Of a stretch of DNA of 56,315 nt, positions 48,544 through 56,315 are shown piece by piece. The position numbers were made by a program, and so were the translations under genes. Under the pieces are notes generated by a model, which ran no database searches, was not told the DNA's origin, and worked only from the letters and a program-made list of their open reading frames with translations. This stretch comes from Porphyromonas sp. HMSC065F10 (GTDB taxonomy: Bacteria > Bacteroidota > Bacteroidia > Bacteroidales > Porphyromonadaceae), in assembly GCF_001808555.1 (NCBI RefSeq), contig NZ_KV793791.1:2567-58881 (forward strand), in the 5' to 3' direction. The stretch's first letter is position 1. Every line of letters begins with the position of its first letter.

Positions 48544-50301
48544 TCACTCCTCCGAGTCCTTCTCTCGACGACGAGGGCGGAAAGAGCGGGGACGCTCCTC
48601 CCGATCACCATAGCGTCGAGGCCGACGCTCATGGCGATCATCATCGCCTAATTTTGCCCGGAATGCAGGCTGCCTGTCGTCTCTGCGGTCAGAGCGACGA
48701 TGGCGGAAACCCTCCCCACCGGGACGGCGCTCAAAGCGACGCGGACGATCCTCTGACTGCTCGCCATCCCGATCTCTATACGGGCGGCGCTCAAAGCGAT
48801 GTGGACGATCCTCCGACTGCTCACCATCCCGATCCCTATACGGACGGCGCTCGAAGCGACGTGGACGATCCTCCGACTGCTCGCCATCCCGATCTCTATA
48901 CGGGCGGCGCTCGAAGCGACGTGGACGATCCTCTAACCGCTCACCATCACCAGCGGGACGCTTGCCATAGGGCTTGCCACTCCTATGTGGACGACGCTCC
49001 CGGTCGCTGTCAAAGGTCTGATCATCCTTACGGTAACCAGTCATCGACCGACGGAAGTCCTCCTGCTCTCTGTAGAATGAGCCACGCTCCTCTACCGGCG
49101 TCAGCTCACCCGCATCTGACAGCTCCTGGAGATGCTCGTCACGCTTCCCGGCAAAGAGCTCGTAGCCACGCAGCTCACACGGGATCGATCCGTTGTACAG
49201 CTCCTGCCTTACAGACTGCTTCAGCCCCACGGCGTCAAAGCCCTCCTGACCCGAGGAGATGATCCACGCCTTCCAGCCCGAGAAGGCGTGCTTAAGCGTC
49301 GAGCCGATAGAGCCATACAGCCCCTCGACCGACTCAGGGCGCATACGCTCCCCATACGGCGGATTCATCACGATAAGTCCTGTATCAGCAGGTCGGCTGT
49401 CGAGCGTATAGGCATCAATAGGGCAGACATTGAGGTCAATGTACTTCTGCACGCCGGCACGCTGGATATTCGCCCGAGCGATAGCGATCGCCTTGGGATT
49501 GATGTCCGATCCATAGATCTTATGCTTCGGCTCCACCTCGTCCCACTCCTCAAGCACCTCATCGAGTAGCGCCCGGTCAAAGTCGAGCCACCGCTCAAAG
49601 GCAAAGTGATCCCTGAAGATACCCGGTGGCACGTGGGCCGCCATCAGCGCCGCCTCGGTCAGGAAGGTCCCCGAGCCACACATCGGGTCCAGCAGCACAC
49701 AGCTGTCATCCCATCCGGCACGCATCAGGATCCCCGCTGCCAGCACCTCACTGATCGGTGCCGGTCCCTGCGCCACCCGGTAGCCCCGCTTATGGAGCGA
49801 CTCCCCGGAGGAGTCAAGCGCCAGCGTCACCACCGTGTCAGCGATATGGACGTGAAAGCGCACGTCCGGATCCGAGACAGCCACATTGGGGCGACGATCG
49901 GCATGCTCCCGGAAGAAGTCCGACACCGCATCCTTAGCGCGGTAAGCGACAAACTTACTGTGGGTGAAGACATCCGAGTAGACCACCGTATCGAAGGCGA
50001 AAGAGCTATTGGGCTCCAGGAAGTCTCCCCAGTTGACATCATTATGCAGATGCTCATAGAGCTCGTCCGCATTCGTAGCCTCAAATTGATCAATCGGGAC
50101 CAGCACCCTCAGGGCGGTGCGCAGGTGGACATTGGCTTTGTAGAGAAGGCGCTTATCGCCCTTAAAAGCAACCATTCGTCGCCCAGGCTTAATATCAGAT
50201 GCGCCCAGGGCTTCCAGCTCTTTACAGAGGATATCCTCCAGACCCGCCATCGTCTTGGCGAGCATATCGAAGGTGCCCTCGGTATGACTTACACTCATCA
50301 A
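48544..50301 (-). CDS. THUMP-domain class I RNA methyltransferase with repetitive charged tail
   Basis: A 585-residue enzyme. THUMP (about 60-165) plus UPF0020/RlmL-type methyltransferase: VLLDPMCGSGTFLTEAALMA (SAM site), DINPKAIAIARANI and catalytic IVMNPPYGERM. It most likely makes 23S rRNA N2-methylguanine, by analogy with RlmL; it lacks the RlmK half. After about residue 395 comes an unusual tail of roughly 190 residues rich in Arg, Asp and Glu, including RRFERRPYRDRDGEQSED repeated about three times. That tail resembles RNA-binding RGG/RD-rich regions. It has its own promoter at 50328; MITEs lie on both sides. Confidence 0.88.
   Translation of the reverse strand: MMSVSHTEGTFDMLAKTMAGLEDILCKELEALGASDIKPGRRMVAFKGDKRLLYKANVHLRTALRVLVPIDQFEATNADELYEHLHNDVNWGDFLEPNSSFAFDTVVYSDVFTHSKFVAYRAKDAVSDFFREHADRRPNVAVSDPDVRFHVHIADTVVTLALDSSGESLHKRGYRVAQGPAPISEVLAAGILMRAGWDDSCVLLDPMCGSGTFLTEAALMAAHVPPGIFRDHFAFERWLDFDRALLDEVLEEWDEVEPKHKIYGSDINPKAIAIARANIQRAGVQKYIDLNVCPIDAYTLDSRPADTGLIVMNPPYGERMRPESVEGLYGSIGSTLKHAFSGWKAWIISSGQEGFDAVGLKQSVRQELYNGSIPCELRGYELFAGKRDEHLQELSDAGELTPVEERGSFYREQEDFRRSMTGYRKDDQTFDSDRERRPHRSGKPYGKRPAGDGERLEDRPRRFERRPYRDRDGEQSEDRPRRFERRPYRDRDGEQSEDRPHRFERRPYRDRDGEQSEDRPRRFERRPGGEGFRHRRSDRRDDRQPAFRAKLGDDDRHERRPRRYGDREERPRSFRPRRREKDSEE
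48721..48955 (-). repeat. 60-bp tandem repeats in the methyltransferase tail
   Basis: About 3.8 exact-register 60-bp units encoding RRFERRPYRDRDGEQSEDRP-type blocks; the outermost unit on the + right is partial. Unit-to-unit differences are few, pointing to recent expansion. Confidence 0.9.
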
Positions 50302-50327
50302 ATAAGTATTCTATATTAATAGTCCGA

Positions 50328-50335
50328 CAAAGGTA
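50328..50335 (-). promoter_or_regulatory. -7 box for the THUMP methyltransferase
   Basis: TACCTTTG on the minus strand, 26 bases before the ATG at 50301. Confidence 0.6.
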
Positions 50336-50381
50336 CAAAGAATTGCCTGCTTTCTATCATCCACGCAAGCCCCACTCATGG

Positions 50382-50554
50382 GAGACTGTTGCACGAAGGC
50401 GATCTGCTGCGTTGCTTTCGGAATTCGGTCTCGGTCACGTACGTGAGTACGCTCCTTTCGGTCTCATCCTCAGCGCCTTGCATCTCATCCTTCGTGCAAA
50501 GTCTCAGCACATTTGAAACAAATGTGCGAGAATGGCACTTCGTGCAACACTCTC
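50382..50554 (-). mobile_element. MITE subfamily B, copy 2
   Basis: 173 bp inverted copy of the element at 48119. Flanked by the perfect 5-bp duplication CATGG (50377-50381 and 50555-50559). It lies upstream of sppA and between two promoter boxes; the sppA frame stays open through it but the translation there is not protein-like for the family. Confidence 0.88.
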
Positions 50555-50591
50555 CATGGGGGCTGCATTTCTATCATTTCATAAAGATTGG

Positions 50592-50599
50592 TAAGTTTG
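50592..50599 (+). promoter_or_regulatory. -7 box for sppA
   Basis: TAAGTTTG, 62 bases before ATG 50662 and 38 bases downstream of a MITE end, so the MITE lies at or just upstream of the -33 region. Confidence 0.45.
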
Positions 50600-50661
50600 T
50601 GGGTGAGGGTGGAGGGAGTATCATCCGGGATATAAATCAAAGACATCATACAACTTCGGCA

Positions 50662-52518
50662 ATGAAAGATTTTCTCAAAATGGTGGGCGCATCCTGTCTG
50701 GGATTTGTGCTGGCCAATGTGGTAGTCATCATCCTCTCGATGCTGATCCTCGGGGCGATGATCGGTGGGATCACCGACCTGATCAAGAGCAACAAGACCA
50801 AGACGGAGACCACCCTCTCCTCCGGCAGCGTCCTGCTGCTCGACCCTGTGGGCGAGATAGCAGACACCTCCACGGACGACGCCTTCAGTTCGTTCCGTGC
50901 TTTCGGTGGTGATGGTGACCAAAAGAGCTACACCCTCCCGGAGATCGTCCGCGCCATCGAGGAGGCACGGACCAGCCCCAAGGTGGATGCCATCGTGCTG
51001 AGGTTGGACCAGTGCTTCATGAGCTTTGACACCGCACAGGCGATCCGTGATGCGCTGCTGCGCTTCAAGGAGGGAGGCAAGCCGATCTATGCGTATGGGA
51101 AGGCCTTTACCCTCGGCAATTACTACATCTCCTCCGTGGCAGATAAGATCTACGCCGGACCGGAGGCGATGATTGCGCTGTCGGGACTGAGCTCGCAGAT
51201 CCCCTTCTACACCGGTCTCCTGCAGAAGCTCGGGGTGAAGTTTCAGATCTTCAAGGTCGGTACCTTCAAGAGCGCCGTCGAGCCCTACATGCTCGACCAT
51301 ATGAGTGAGGCCAATAGGCTCCAGACGCAGACTTTCTTGGACGGTCTCTGGCAGGGGACCGTGAGCGAGATGGCCGAGGCACGTGGGATCGATGAGGCGG
51401 TCTTCCACCGCTATGCCGATGAGGGCCTCTTCATGAGCCGCATCGATACCGCCTTAGTGTACGGACTGGTCGACTCGCTCGTCTACGAGACCGACATCGA
51501 GCAGGTGCTCGCCTCCAAGATCTACGAGGATGAGTATGCTGACGAACTGGACGAGGTGCGGGCTAATCTTGTGCTCAATGCACGCAAGCCGGTCAAGTCG
51601 ATCAATAAGATCGCCGTCGTCTACGCCGAGGGCAATATTGTGGATGGTCGTCCGTCCAGCGACAACCCCTTCGCAACGCAGTCCAAGCTGATCGACCAGC
51701 GCATCGCTGACAAGCTCCACGAGATCGCCGATGACGATGACATCGATGCGGTCGTCCTGCGCGTCAACTCCGGTGGTGGCTCCGCCTCCCAGTCGGAGCT
51801 GATCTGTCGCGAGGTGATCCGTCTCAAGGAGCAGAAGCCGATCGTCGTCTCCATGGGAGGCATGGCCGCCTCGGGCGGGTACTACATCTCGTCCAATGCG
51901 AGCGAGATCATCGCCGGTCCCTACACGCTGACCGGCTCGATCGGCATCTTCGGGATGTTCCCCACCTTCAAGGGCACGGCTGATAAGCTGGCACTCACCT
52001 TTGACACCGTCAAGACGAATAAGATGTCAGACTTCGGCGACGCGACGCGAGAGATGCGCCCCGAGGAGCAGGCGCTGATGCAGAAGTATGTGGAGGAGGG
52101 GTACGACCAATTCCTCACCCGCGTCTCTGAGGGGCGCGGGATGACGAAGGAGCAGGTCGACTCCATCGGTCAGGGCCGCGTATGGCTCGGGCAGGATGCC
52201 CTGCGGCTCGGTCTCGTCGATAAGCTCGGTACCCTCGAGACAGCCATCCAGGAGGCAGCCCGCCTCGCCGACCTCGATGACTACAAGGTGGTTGATATGG
52301 TGGAGAAGGAGGACTTCTGGGAGTCTCTCTTCGGCACCAGCTTAGAGACCCGCCTACGGATGATGACCGCCAGCCGGGAGGACCGACTGATGGAGTACGC
52401 CGCCCGGATGCTGGACAGCCAGATGGGTGTCCGTGCCCAGGTGCCCTACGAGCTGCAGGAGGGTCTCTGGATCAGCAAGCCACGGGAGAGCAGCCTGCTA
52501 CCGTCACTGCTGCGGTAA
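50662..52518 (+). CDS. sppA: Signal peptide peptidase SppA (67K type)
   Basis: A 618-residue inner membrane serine protease that clears cleaved signal peptides. One N-terminal span (about 8-36), then two tandem S49 domains. The catalytic Lys is in GTFKSAVEPYML (Lys203) and the Ser in VNSGGGSASQSE (about 372-380), an E. coli-type arrangement. SMGGMAASGGYYISSNASEIIAGPYTLTGSIGIFG completes the domain. ATG 50662 is chosen over the 91-residue upstream extension, which reads through the MITE. Followed by lpxK whose GTG start is 25 bases past the stop. Confidence 0.93.
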   Translation: MKDFLKMVGASCLGFVLANVVVIILSMLILGAMIGGITDLIKSNKTKTETTLSSGSVLLLDPVGEIADTSTDDAFSSFRAFGGDGDQKSYTLPEIVRAIEEARTSPKVDAIVLRLDQCFMSFDTAQAIRDALLRFKEGGKPIYAYGKAFTLGNYYISSVADKIYAGPEAMIALSGLSSQIPFYTGLLQKLGVKFQIFKVGTFKSAVEPYMLDHMSEANRLQTQTFLDGLWQGTVSEMAEARGIDEAVFHRYADEGLFMSRIDTALVYGLVDSLVYETDIEQVLASKIYEDEYADELDEVRANLVLNARKPVKSINKIAVVYAEGNIVDGRPSSDNPFATQSKLIDQRIADKLHEIADDDDIDAVVLRVNSGGGSASQSELICREVIRLKEQKPIVVSMGGMAASGGYYISSNASEIIAGPYTLTGSIGIFGMFPTFKGTADKLALTFDTVKTNKMSDFGDATREMRPEEQALMQKYVEEGYDQFLTRVSEGRGMTKEQVDSIGQGRVWLGQDALRLGLVDKLGTLETAIQEAARLADLDDYKVVDMVEKEDFWESLFGTSLETRLRMMTASREDRLMEYAARMLDSQMGVRAQVPYELQEGLWISKPRESSLLPSLLR

Positions 52519-52543
52519 GGACGAGGAAGAAGCATCGCTCATC

Positions 52544-53620
52544 GTGAGGATCGGAAGCCGCAATATCCTACTCAAGGTCCCTGCCCTACTCTATGGGTGG
52601 GGCGTGGGGGTGCGCAACTTCCTCTACGATGAGGGGATGCTCAAGGGCTATAAGTCCTCTATCCCGGTCATCTGCATCGGCAACGTCGCTGTAGGGGGGA
52701 CCGGCAAGACACCTCACGTCGAGCGGGTGATCCGGATGCTCCGAGACGAGTATCGGATCGCAGTGCTGACGCGGGGCTATGGCCGCTCCGGCAAGGGTCC
52801 TGCGGTGGTCTCCGTAGACGATGATGCCTCCATGGTGGGGGATGAGCCGCTCCAGATCAAGCGGAAGTTTCCCGAGGTGATTGTCTATGTGGATGGCGAT
52901 CGGAAGCGAGCCCTGCAGACCCTCGAGCAGATGCCGGTGGAGCTACGCCCCGAGGTGGTGGTGATGGACGACGGATTTCAGCACCGGGCGGTGATCCCTG
53001 CTTACAGCATCGTCCTCACAGCCTACGACCACCCATTCACACGCGACAGCTTTATGCCCTATGGTACGCTCCGCGATGCTCCCTCCTCCACAGACAGGGC
53101 GGAGTCGATCATCGTCACCCACACCCCGGACGACTGCAAGCCGATCGACCTAAGGATGATGATGGGCGAGCTTCCGCTCAAGGACTACCAGGATGTCTAC
53201 TTCAGCCGTCCCGTGTATGGCGCAGTGACTCCTCTCTTTGACACCGATCAGCCCGGCCCGGCCCCGACCCCGGAGTCACGCGTCTCCGCTGTCGCAGGCA
53301 TCGCCGACCCGGAGCACTTCTTCGACAAGGTACGGGAGCTCTACCCGGAGACGGAGGAGCTGATCGTCTACGACGACCACCACAGCTACGACGAGGATGA
53401 CCTGGAGGAGCTCAGGGAGCTGATCCGGGAGCCGGACTGCTATCTCATCACCACGGAGAAGGATGGGATGCGGCTCCTGAGCCACGCTGACCACCTCACG
53501 CCCGAGGAGCGTAGCCGGATCCTCTACCTCCCGATCGAGGTGAGCCTCTCACCCAAGCAGGAGCGGCGCTTCCGGGAGCGACTGCAGCGGGCGATCAAGA
53601 ATAATGGACTCCACCTCTGA
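52544..53620 (+). CDS. lpxK: Tetraacyldisaccharide 4'-kinase LpxK
   Basis: A 358-residue inner membrane kinase that adds the 4'-phosphate of lipid A. Near the N-terminus [19 protein letters not shown] is followed by the Walker [64 protein letters not shown] and [16 protein letters not shown] are LpxK hallmarks. The start is taken as GTG 52544, the first codon after the sppA stop that gives a family-like N-terminus; the frame itself opens inside sppA. P. gingivalis remodels lipid A phosphates, so this enzyme supplies the 4'-phosphate that may later be removed. Confidence 0.9.
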   Translation: MRIGSRNILLKVPALLYGWGVGVRNFLYDEGMLKGYKSSIPVICIGNVAVGGTGKTPHVERVIRMLRDEYRIAVLTRGYGRSGKGPAVVSVDDDASMVGDEPLQIKRKFPEVIVYVDGDRKRALQTLEQMPVELRPEVVVMDDGFQHRAVIPAYSIVLTAYDHPFTRDSFMPYGTLRDAPSSTDRAESIIVTHTPDDCKPIDLRMMMGELPLKDYQDVYFSRPVYGAVTPLFDTDQPGPAPTPESRVSAVAGIADPEHFFDKVRELYPETEELIVYDDHHSYDEDDLEELRELIREPDCYLITTEKDGMRLLSHADHLTPEERSRILYLPIEVSLSPKQERRFRERLQRAIKNNGLHL

Positions 53621-53645
53621 CCCCACTCACACCCCCTTTTTACCC

Positions 53646-54086
53646 ATGTCTACGACCATTCGGATAGTGAATAAGAGCGGACACCCGCTCCCCACCCACG
53701 CCACCGCCGGCTCAGCAGGGCTTGACCTCCGTGCCGCTCTCGAGGAGCCGGTGACGCTGGAGCCACTCGATCGGGCGCTGATCCCGACCGGACTCTACTT
53801 CGCCATCCCGGCGGGGTACGAGGTGCAGATACGCCCCCGTAGCGGACTCGCGATGAAGCACGGCATCACGGTACTCAATACCCCCGGCACCATCGACAGC
53901 GACTACCGCGGAGAGATCCGTGTGGCGCTGATCAACCTCTCCCGTGAGCCCTTCACGATCGAGCCGGGAGAGCGGATCTGCCAGATGGTCCTGGCGCGCT
54001 ACGAGCAGGTGGAGTGGGTCGAGACCGAGCAACTCGACGACACTGACAGGGGCGAGGGTGGCTTCGGTCACACCGGTCGTAACTGA
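53646..54086 (+). CDS. dut: dUTP diphosphatase Dut
   Basis: A 146-residue trimeric dUTPase that hydrolyses dUTP to dUMP. The five motifs run in order: [12 protein letters not shown] (1), [11 protein letters not shown] (2), [15 protein letters not shown] with catalytic Asp and Tyr (3), [11 protein letters not shown] (4) and [12 protein letters not shown] (5). ATG 53646 follows the lpxK stop by 25 bases and is preferred over an in-frame ATG inside lpxK. A MITE begins six bases after the stop. Confidence 0.96.
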   Translation: MSTTIRIVNKSGHPLPTHATAGSAGLDLRAALEEPVTLEPLDRALIPTGLYFAIPAGYEVQIRPRSGLAMKHGITVLNTPGTIDSDYRGEIRVALINLSREPFTIEPGERICQMVLARYEQVEWVETEQLDDTDRGEGGFGHTGRN

Positions 54087-54092
54087 CAGCGA

Positions 54093-54267
54093 AAGACCTT
54101 TGCAAAAAGGTCTTTCGCCGAAAAAGCACCGCTTTTTCGGCAGGAAGTTTGCAGAATACCTCAGATGCAAGGAACTGAGAGTGAGGGCGAGGGGAGTGTG
54201 CTTACGCACATAACCAAGCCCGAATCTCGAATGTGACGCCACAGATGGGGTATTATGCAAAGGTCTC
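54093..54267 (+). mobile_element. MITE subfamily A, copy 3
   Basis: 175 bp, one base different from the copy at 48341. Ends AAGACCTTTGCA / TGCAAAGGTCTC. Flanks AGCGA and AGAGT do not match, so the target duplication has decayed or the element arrived by recombination. Begins six bases after the dut stop. Confidence 0.85.
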
Positions 54268-54372
54268 AGAGTAGGAGATAGTCGGGCAGTCTGGTACCCT
54301 TTTTGCATACCAAAGGATGCCGACCGCCTCTCTTGTGCGGTCACGTAAGAGACAATAGTATTTTATCGAGAT

Positions 54373-54945
54373 ATGAAGGAGAATAAGAAGCATAAGAATG
54401 ACCCCCACCGGAAGGATCCGGAGGAGCAGATAGAGCAGCAGAAGACCACCCCGACAGACGACGAGACCCCCACCCCGGAGCCCAAGGATGAGGAGGAGTC
54501 GAGGGTAGACGATCTGCTCGACAAGTACGCCGAGCTGCAGGACAGCTACCTGCGACTGAGGGCGGAGTTTGATAACTACAAGAAGCGCACCCTCCGGGAG
54601 AAGTCGGACCTCATGAAGTACGGCGCCGAGCGGACCGTGGTAACGATGCTCGATGTATTGGATGACTTTGACCGCGCCATTGAGAGCATGGACCAGGCGA
54701 CGGACGTCGATGCGGTGAAGGAGGGCGTGCTACTGGTGAGAGATAAGTTTATCAGCGCCCTCCGCTCCGAGGGCGTGCACGAGATGGAGGTACAGGGCGT
54801 CGACTTTGACCCCGAGCTGCACGAGGCTGTCGCCATAAGCGATGGCACGGAGGAGCAGAAGGGGAAGATCATCGACTGCGTCCTCAAGGGCTATGTGCTC
54901 AATGACAAGGTGATCCGCCATCCTAAAGTGGTGGTCGGCAAGTAA
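54373..54945 (+). CDS. grpE: Nucleotide exchange factor GrpE
   Basis: A 190-residue DnaK nucleotide exchange factor. A charged disordered start (about 1-45, Lys/Glu/Pro/Thr rich) is followed by a long helix [27 protein letters not shown] and the beta-rich head: [47 protein letters not shown] and [22 protein letters not shown] (54333) and TAGTATTT (54356) with 20 bases between form a weak promoter candidate. No CIRCE element was seen. dnaJ follows 5 bases past the stop. Confidence 0.96.
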   Translation: MKENKKHKNDPHRKDPEEQIEQQKTTPTDDETPTPEPKDEEESRVDDLLDKYAELQDSYLRLRAEFDNYKKRTLREKSDLMKYGAERTVVTMLDVLDDFDRAIESMDQATDVDAVKEGVLLVRDKFISALRSEGVHEMEVQGVDFDPELHEAVAISDGTEEQKGKIIDCVLKGYVLNDKVIRHPKVVVGK

Positions 54946-54950
54946 GGGAT

Positions 54951-56114
54951 ATGGCGACGAAGAGAGATTACTACGAGATACTGGGGCTCACCAAGGAGGC
55001 CTCAGCCGATGAAATCAAGAAGGCGTACCGCAAGACTGCCCTCAAGTACCACCCGGACCGCAATCCGGGCGACAAGAGTGCCGAGGAGAAGTTTAAGGAG
55101 GCCGCCGAGGCGTATAGCGTCCTGAGTGACCCGGAGAAGCGTCAGCGGTATGACCAGTTTGGCCACGCCGGTGTCGATGGTGCTGCCGGGGCGGGTGGCT
55201 TCAGTGGCGGAGGTATGTCTATGGAGGACATCTTCAGCCAGTTTGGCGATCTCTTCGGTGGCTTCGGAGGCTTTGGCGGCTTCGGTGGCTTCGGCGGAGG
55301 TGGTGGCAGCTACAGCCGTCAGATGCGCGGGTCTGACCTGCGCATAAGGGTCCACCTGACCCTCGACGAGGTGCTCAAGGGGACGACGAAGAAGCTGAAG
55401 ATCAAGAAGCAGGTCCCCTGCGAGCACTGCCACGGCTCCGGTGCCGAGAGCCCGAGTGACGTCGTCACCTGCTCCACCTGCCACGGATCGGGTACCGTGA
55501 TCCGCACTCAGGAGTCCTTCTTCGGTCAGATGCAGACCCAGAGCGTCTGCCCCACCTGCCACGGCACCGGCAAGGAGATCCGGAAGAAGTGCTCCCACTG
55601 CGCCGGCCAAGGGGTAAAGTCGGGCGAGGAGGTACAGGAGATCCGCGTCCCCGCCGGCGTTGAGGACGGCATGCAGATGCGCGTCCGCGGTGGTGGTAAT
55701 GCAGGCCCCAACGATGGCGTGAGCGGTGACCTGATCGTCGAGTTTGCCGTCCGCCCCGACGAGCGCTTCGTGCGCCACGGCAGTGACCTGCTCTACAGCC
55801 TCCTCCTGCCGATCGACGAGGCGATCCTCGGTGGCAAGGTGATCGTGCCGACCCTCGAGGGGGATGTCAAGGTGACGATCAAGCCGGGGACCCAGCCCGG
55901 GGAGATCCTGCGACTGCGCAATAAGGGACTACCCTCCGTCGATGACGCCCGGAGGGGGGACGAGCTGATCTCGATCCAGGTACACATCCCCTCACGGCTC
56001 AGTGGCGATGACCGCAAGCTGGTGGAGCAGATGGCGACACGGTCGGCATTTCACCCCACGGAGGCGGACCGCAAGGCACACGCCGCCAAGCAGCGCAGCC
56101 GTATGGAGCTGTAA
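54951..56114 (+). CDS. dnaJ: Molecular chaperone DnaJ
   Basis: A 387-residue type I J-protein that delivers substrates to DnaK and stimulates its ATPase. J domain (1-70) with [11 protein letters not shown]-rich region (about 75-125, with [18 protein letters not shown]), and four zinc-binding CxxCxGxG repeats [24 protein letters not shown] and CSHCAGQG (about 160-225). The C-terminal substrate domain has [23 protein letters not shown] and [11 protein letters not shown]. It is in a bicistronic unit with grpE; dnaK is not in the window. Confidence 0.97.
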   Translation: MATKRDYYEILGLTKEASADEIKKAYRKTALKYHPDRNPGDKSAEEKFKEAAEAYSVLSDPEKRQRYDQFGHAGVDGAAGAGGFSGGGMSMEDIFSQFGDLFGGFGGFGGFGGFGGGGGSYSRQMRGSDLRIRVHLTLDEVLKGTTKKLKIKKQVPCEHCHGSGAESPSDVVTCSTCHGSGTVIRTQESFFGQMQTQSVCPTCHGTGKEIRKKCSHCAGQGVKSGEEVQEIRVPAGVEDGMQMRVRGGGNAGPNDGVSGDLIVEFAVRPDERFVRHGSDLLYSLLLPIDEAILGGKVIVPTLEGDVKVTIKPGTQPGEILRLRNKGLPSVDDARRGDELISIQVHIPSRLSGDDRKLVEQMATRSAFHPTEADRKAHAAKQRSRMEL

Positions 56115-56155
56115 GGGAAGCCCCTTCGCCAAGCGTCAGATAATCAGCACCCGAA

Positions 56156-56237
56156 CTAATACCGATATTAGACTCATCTAATACCGATATTAGGCTCATC
56201 TAATATCGGTATTAGTCGCGCCTAATATCGGTAAAAG
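56156..56237. repeat. Four-unit array of CTAATACCGATATTAG with 22-bp period
   Basis: 16-mers at 56156-56171, 56178-56193, 56200-56215 and 56222-56237, the first two in one orientation and the last two reversed, the last partly degraded (GTAAAAG). Spacers are ACTCAT, GCTCAT and TCGCGC, the last shared with 33312-33317. It lies 41 bases past dnaJ. Confidence 0.9.
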
Positions 56238-56270
56238 AAATTTCCCTCTCCCCGTAAGGCACCAGCGCAT

Positions 56271-56315
56271 AAGGGTGACGCACTTGAGTTTCACAGCTAA
56301 GAAGTGATAATCAGT
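56271..56315 (+). mobile_element. Family D repeat, copy 3 (truncated by window edge)
   Basis: Starts AAGGGTGACGCACTTGAG and continues CACAGCTAAGAAGTGATAA, matching the reverse complement of the right end of copy 2 (20757 leftward) with few differences. The rest is outside the window. The 56115-56315 stretch otherwise contains only the palindrome array. Confidence 0.65.

Noticed and set aside
50389-50661. 91-residue N-terminal extension of SppA
   Set aside because: It translates MITE copy B2; SppA has a normal membrane span starting at ATG 50662 with a promoter box just upstream.
54269-54372. HrcA/CIRCE element upstream of grpE
   Set aside because: No TTAGCACTC-N9-GAGTGCTAA-like inverted repeat in the leader.
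56156-56237. Possible CRISPR array after dnaJ
   Set aside because: Repeats are 16 bp, in mixed orientation, with 6-base spacers; too short and no cas genes.

Overview
The window looks like chromosome from a Bacteroidota species, most probably Porphyromonas. Three things point there. A TAnnTTTG promoter box, very often TACCTTTG, recurs upstream of genes. Bacteroidota families are abundant: SusC/SusD, TonB receptors with an N-terminal carboxypeptidase-regulatory-like domain, many lipoproteins, a PgmA-type OmpA, a type II glutaminyl cyclase. Gene order such as lipoprotein-uppS-bamA-ompH-ompH is as I recall it from P. gingivalis. DNA is G+C rich for the phylum, which creates long antisense shadow frames. 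The species cannot be fixed from sequence reading alone.

Layout. 1-4100: an AT-richer truncated ATPase at the edge, then uvrB and a RecD-like helicase as a tight pair. 4100-12200: a TonB receptor followed by four lipoproteins, two of which are distant paralogues; this is the least explained protein system here. 12200-15060: rfbABC (dTDP-sugar synthesis, no rfbD). 15200-20250: ppk1-ppx-comEC-HD hydrolase, probably one operon. 20250-21000: a repeat island with a run of large hairpins. 21000-25630: cobO, an NhaC-type antiporter and mutS. 25870-32130: envelope operon (DUF6242-like lipoprotein, uppS, bamA, two OmpH/Skp chaperones). 32400-37213: an orphan lipoprotein, then M16 protease, glutaminyl cyclase, SufE and pdxB in overlapping order. 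37390-44350: GH13 amylase, Fur-family regulator, SusC and SusD, all on the minus strand. 44680-46600: PgmA-like OmpA and a small membrane protein. 46730-56115: miaB, a THUMP RNA methyltransferase with a repetitive charged tail, sppA, lpxK, dut, grpE, dnaJ.

The most striking non-coding content is mobile. Five 173-175 bp elements belong to two related MITE subfamilies; four have perfect 5-bp target duplications and most sit just 3' of genes or against a terminator. A second family (ends AGGGGTGACGCAT) appears three times with very different interiors, and a 22-bp-period array of a 16-bp palindrome appears twice. No tRNA, rRNA, CRISPR, prophage or intact transposase gene was recognised.
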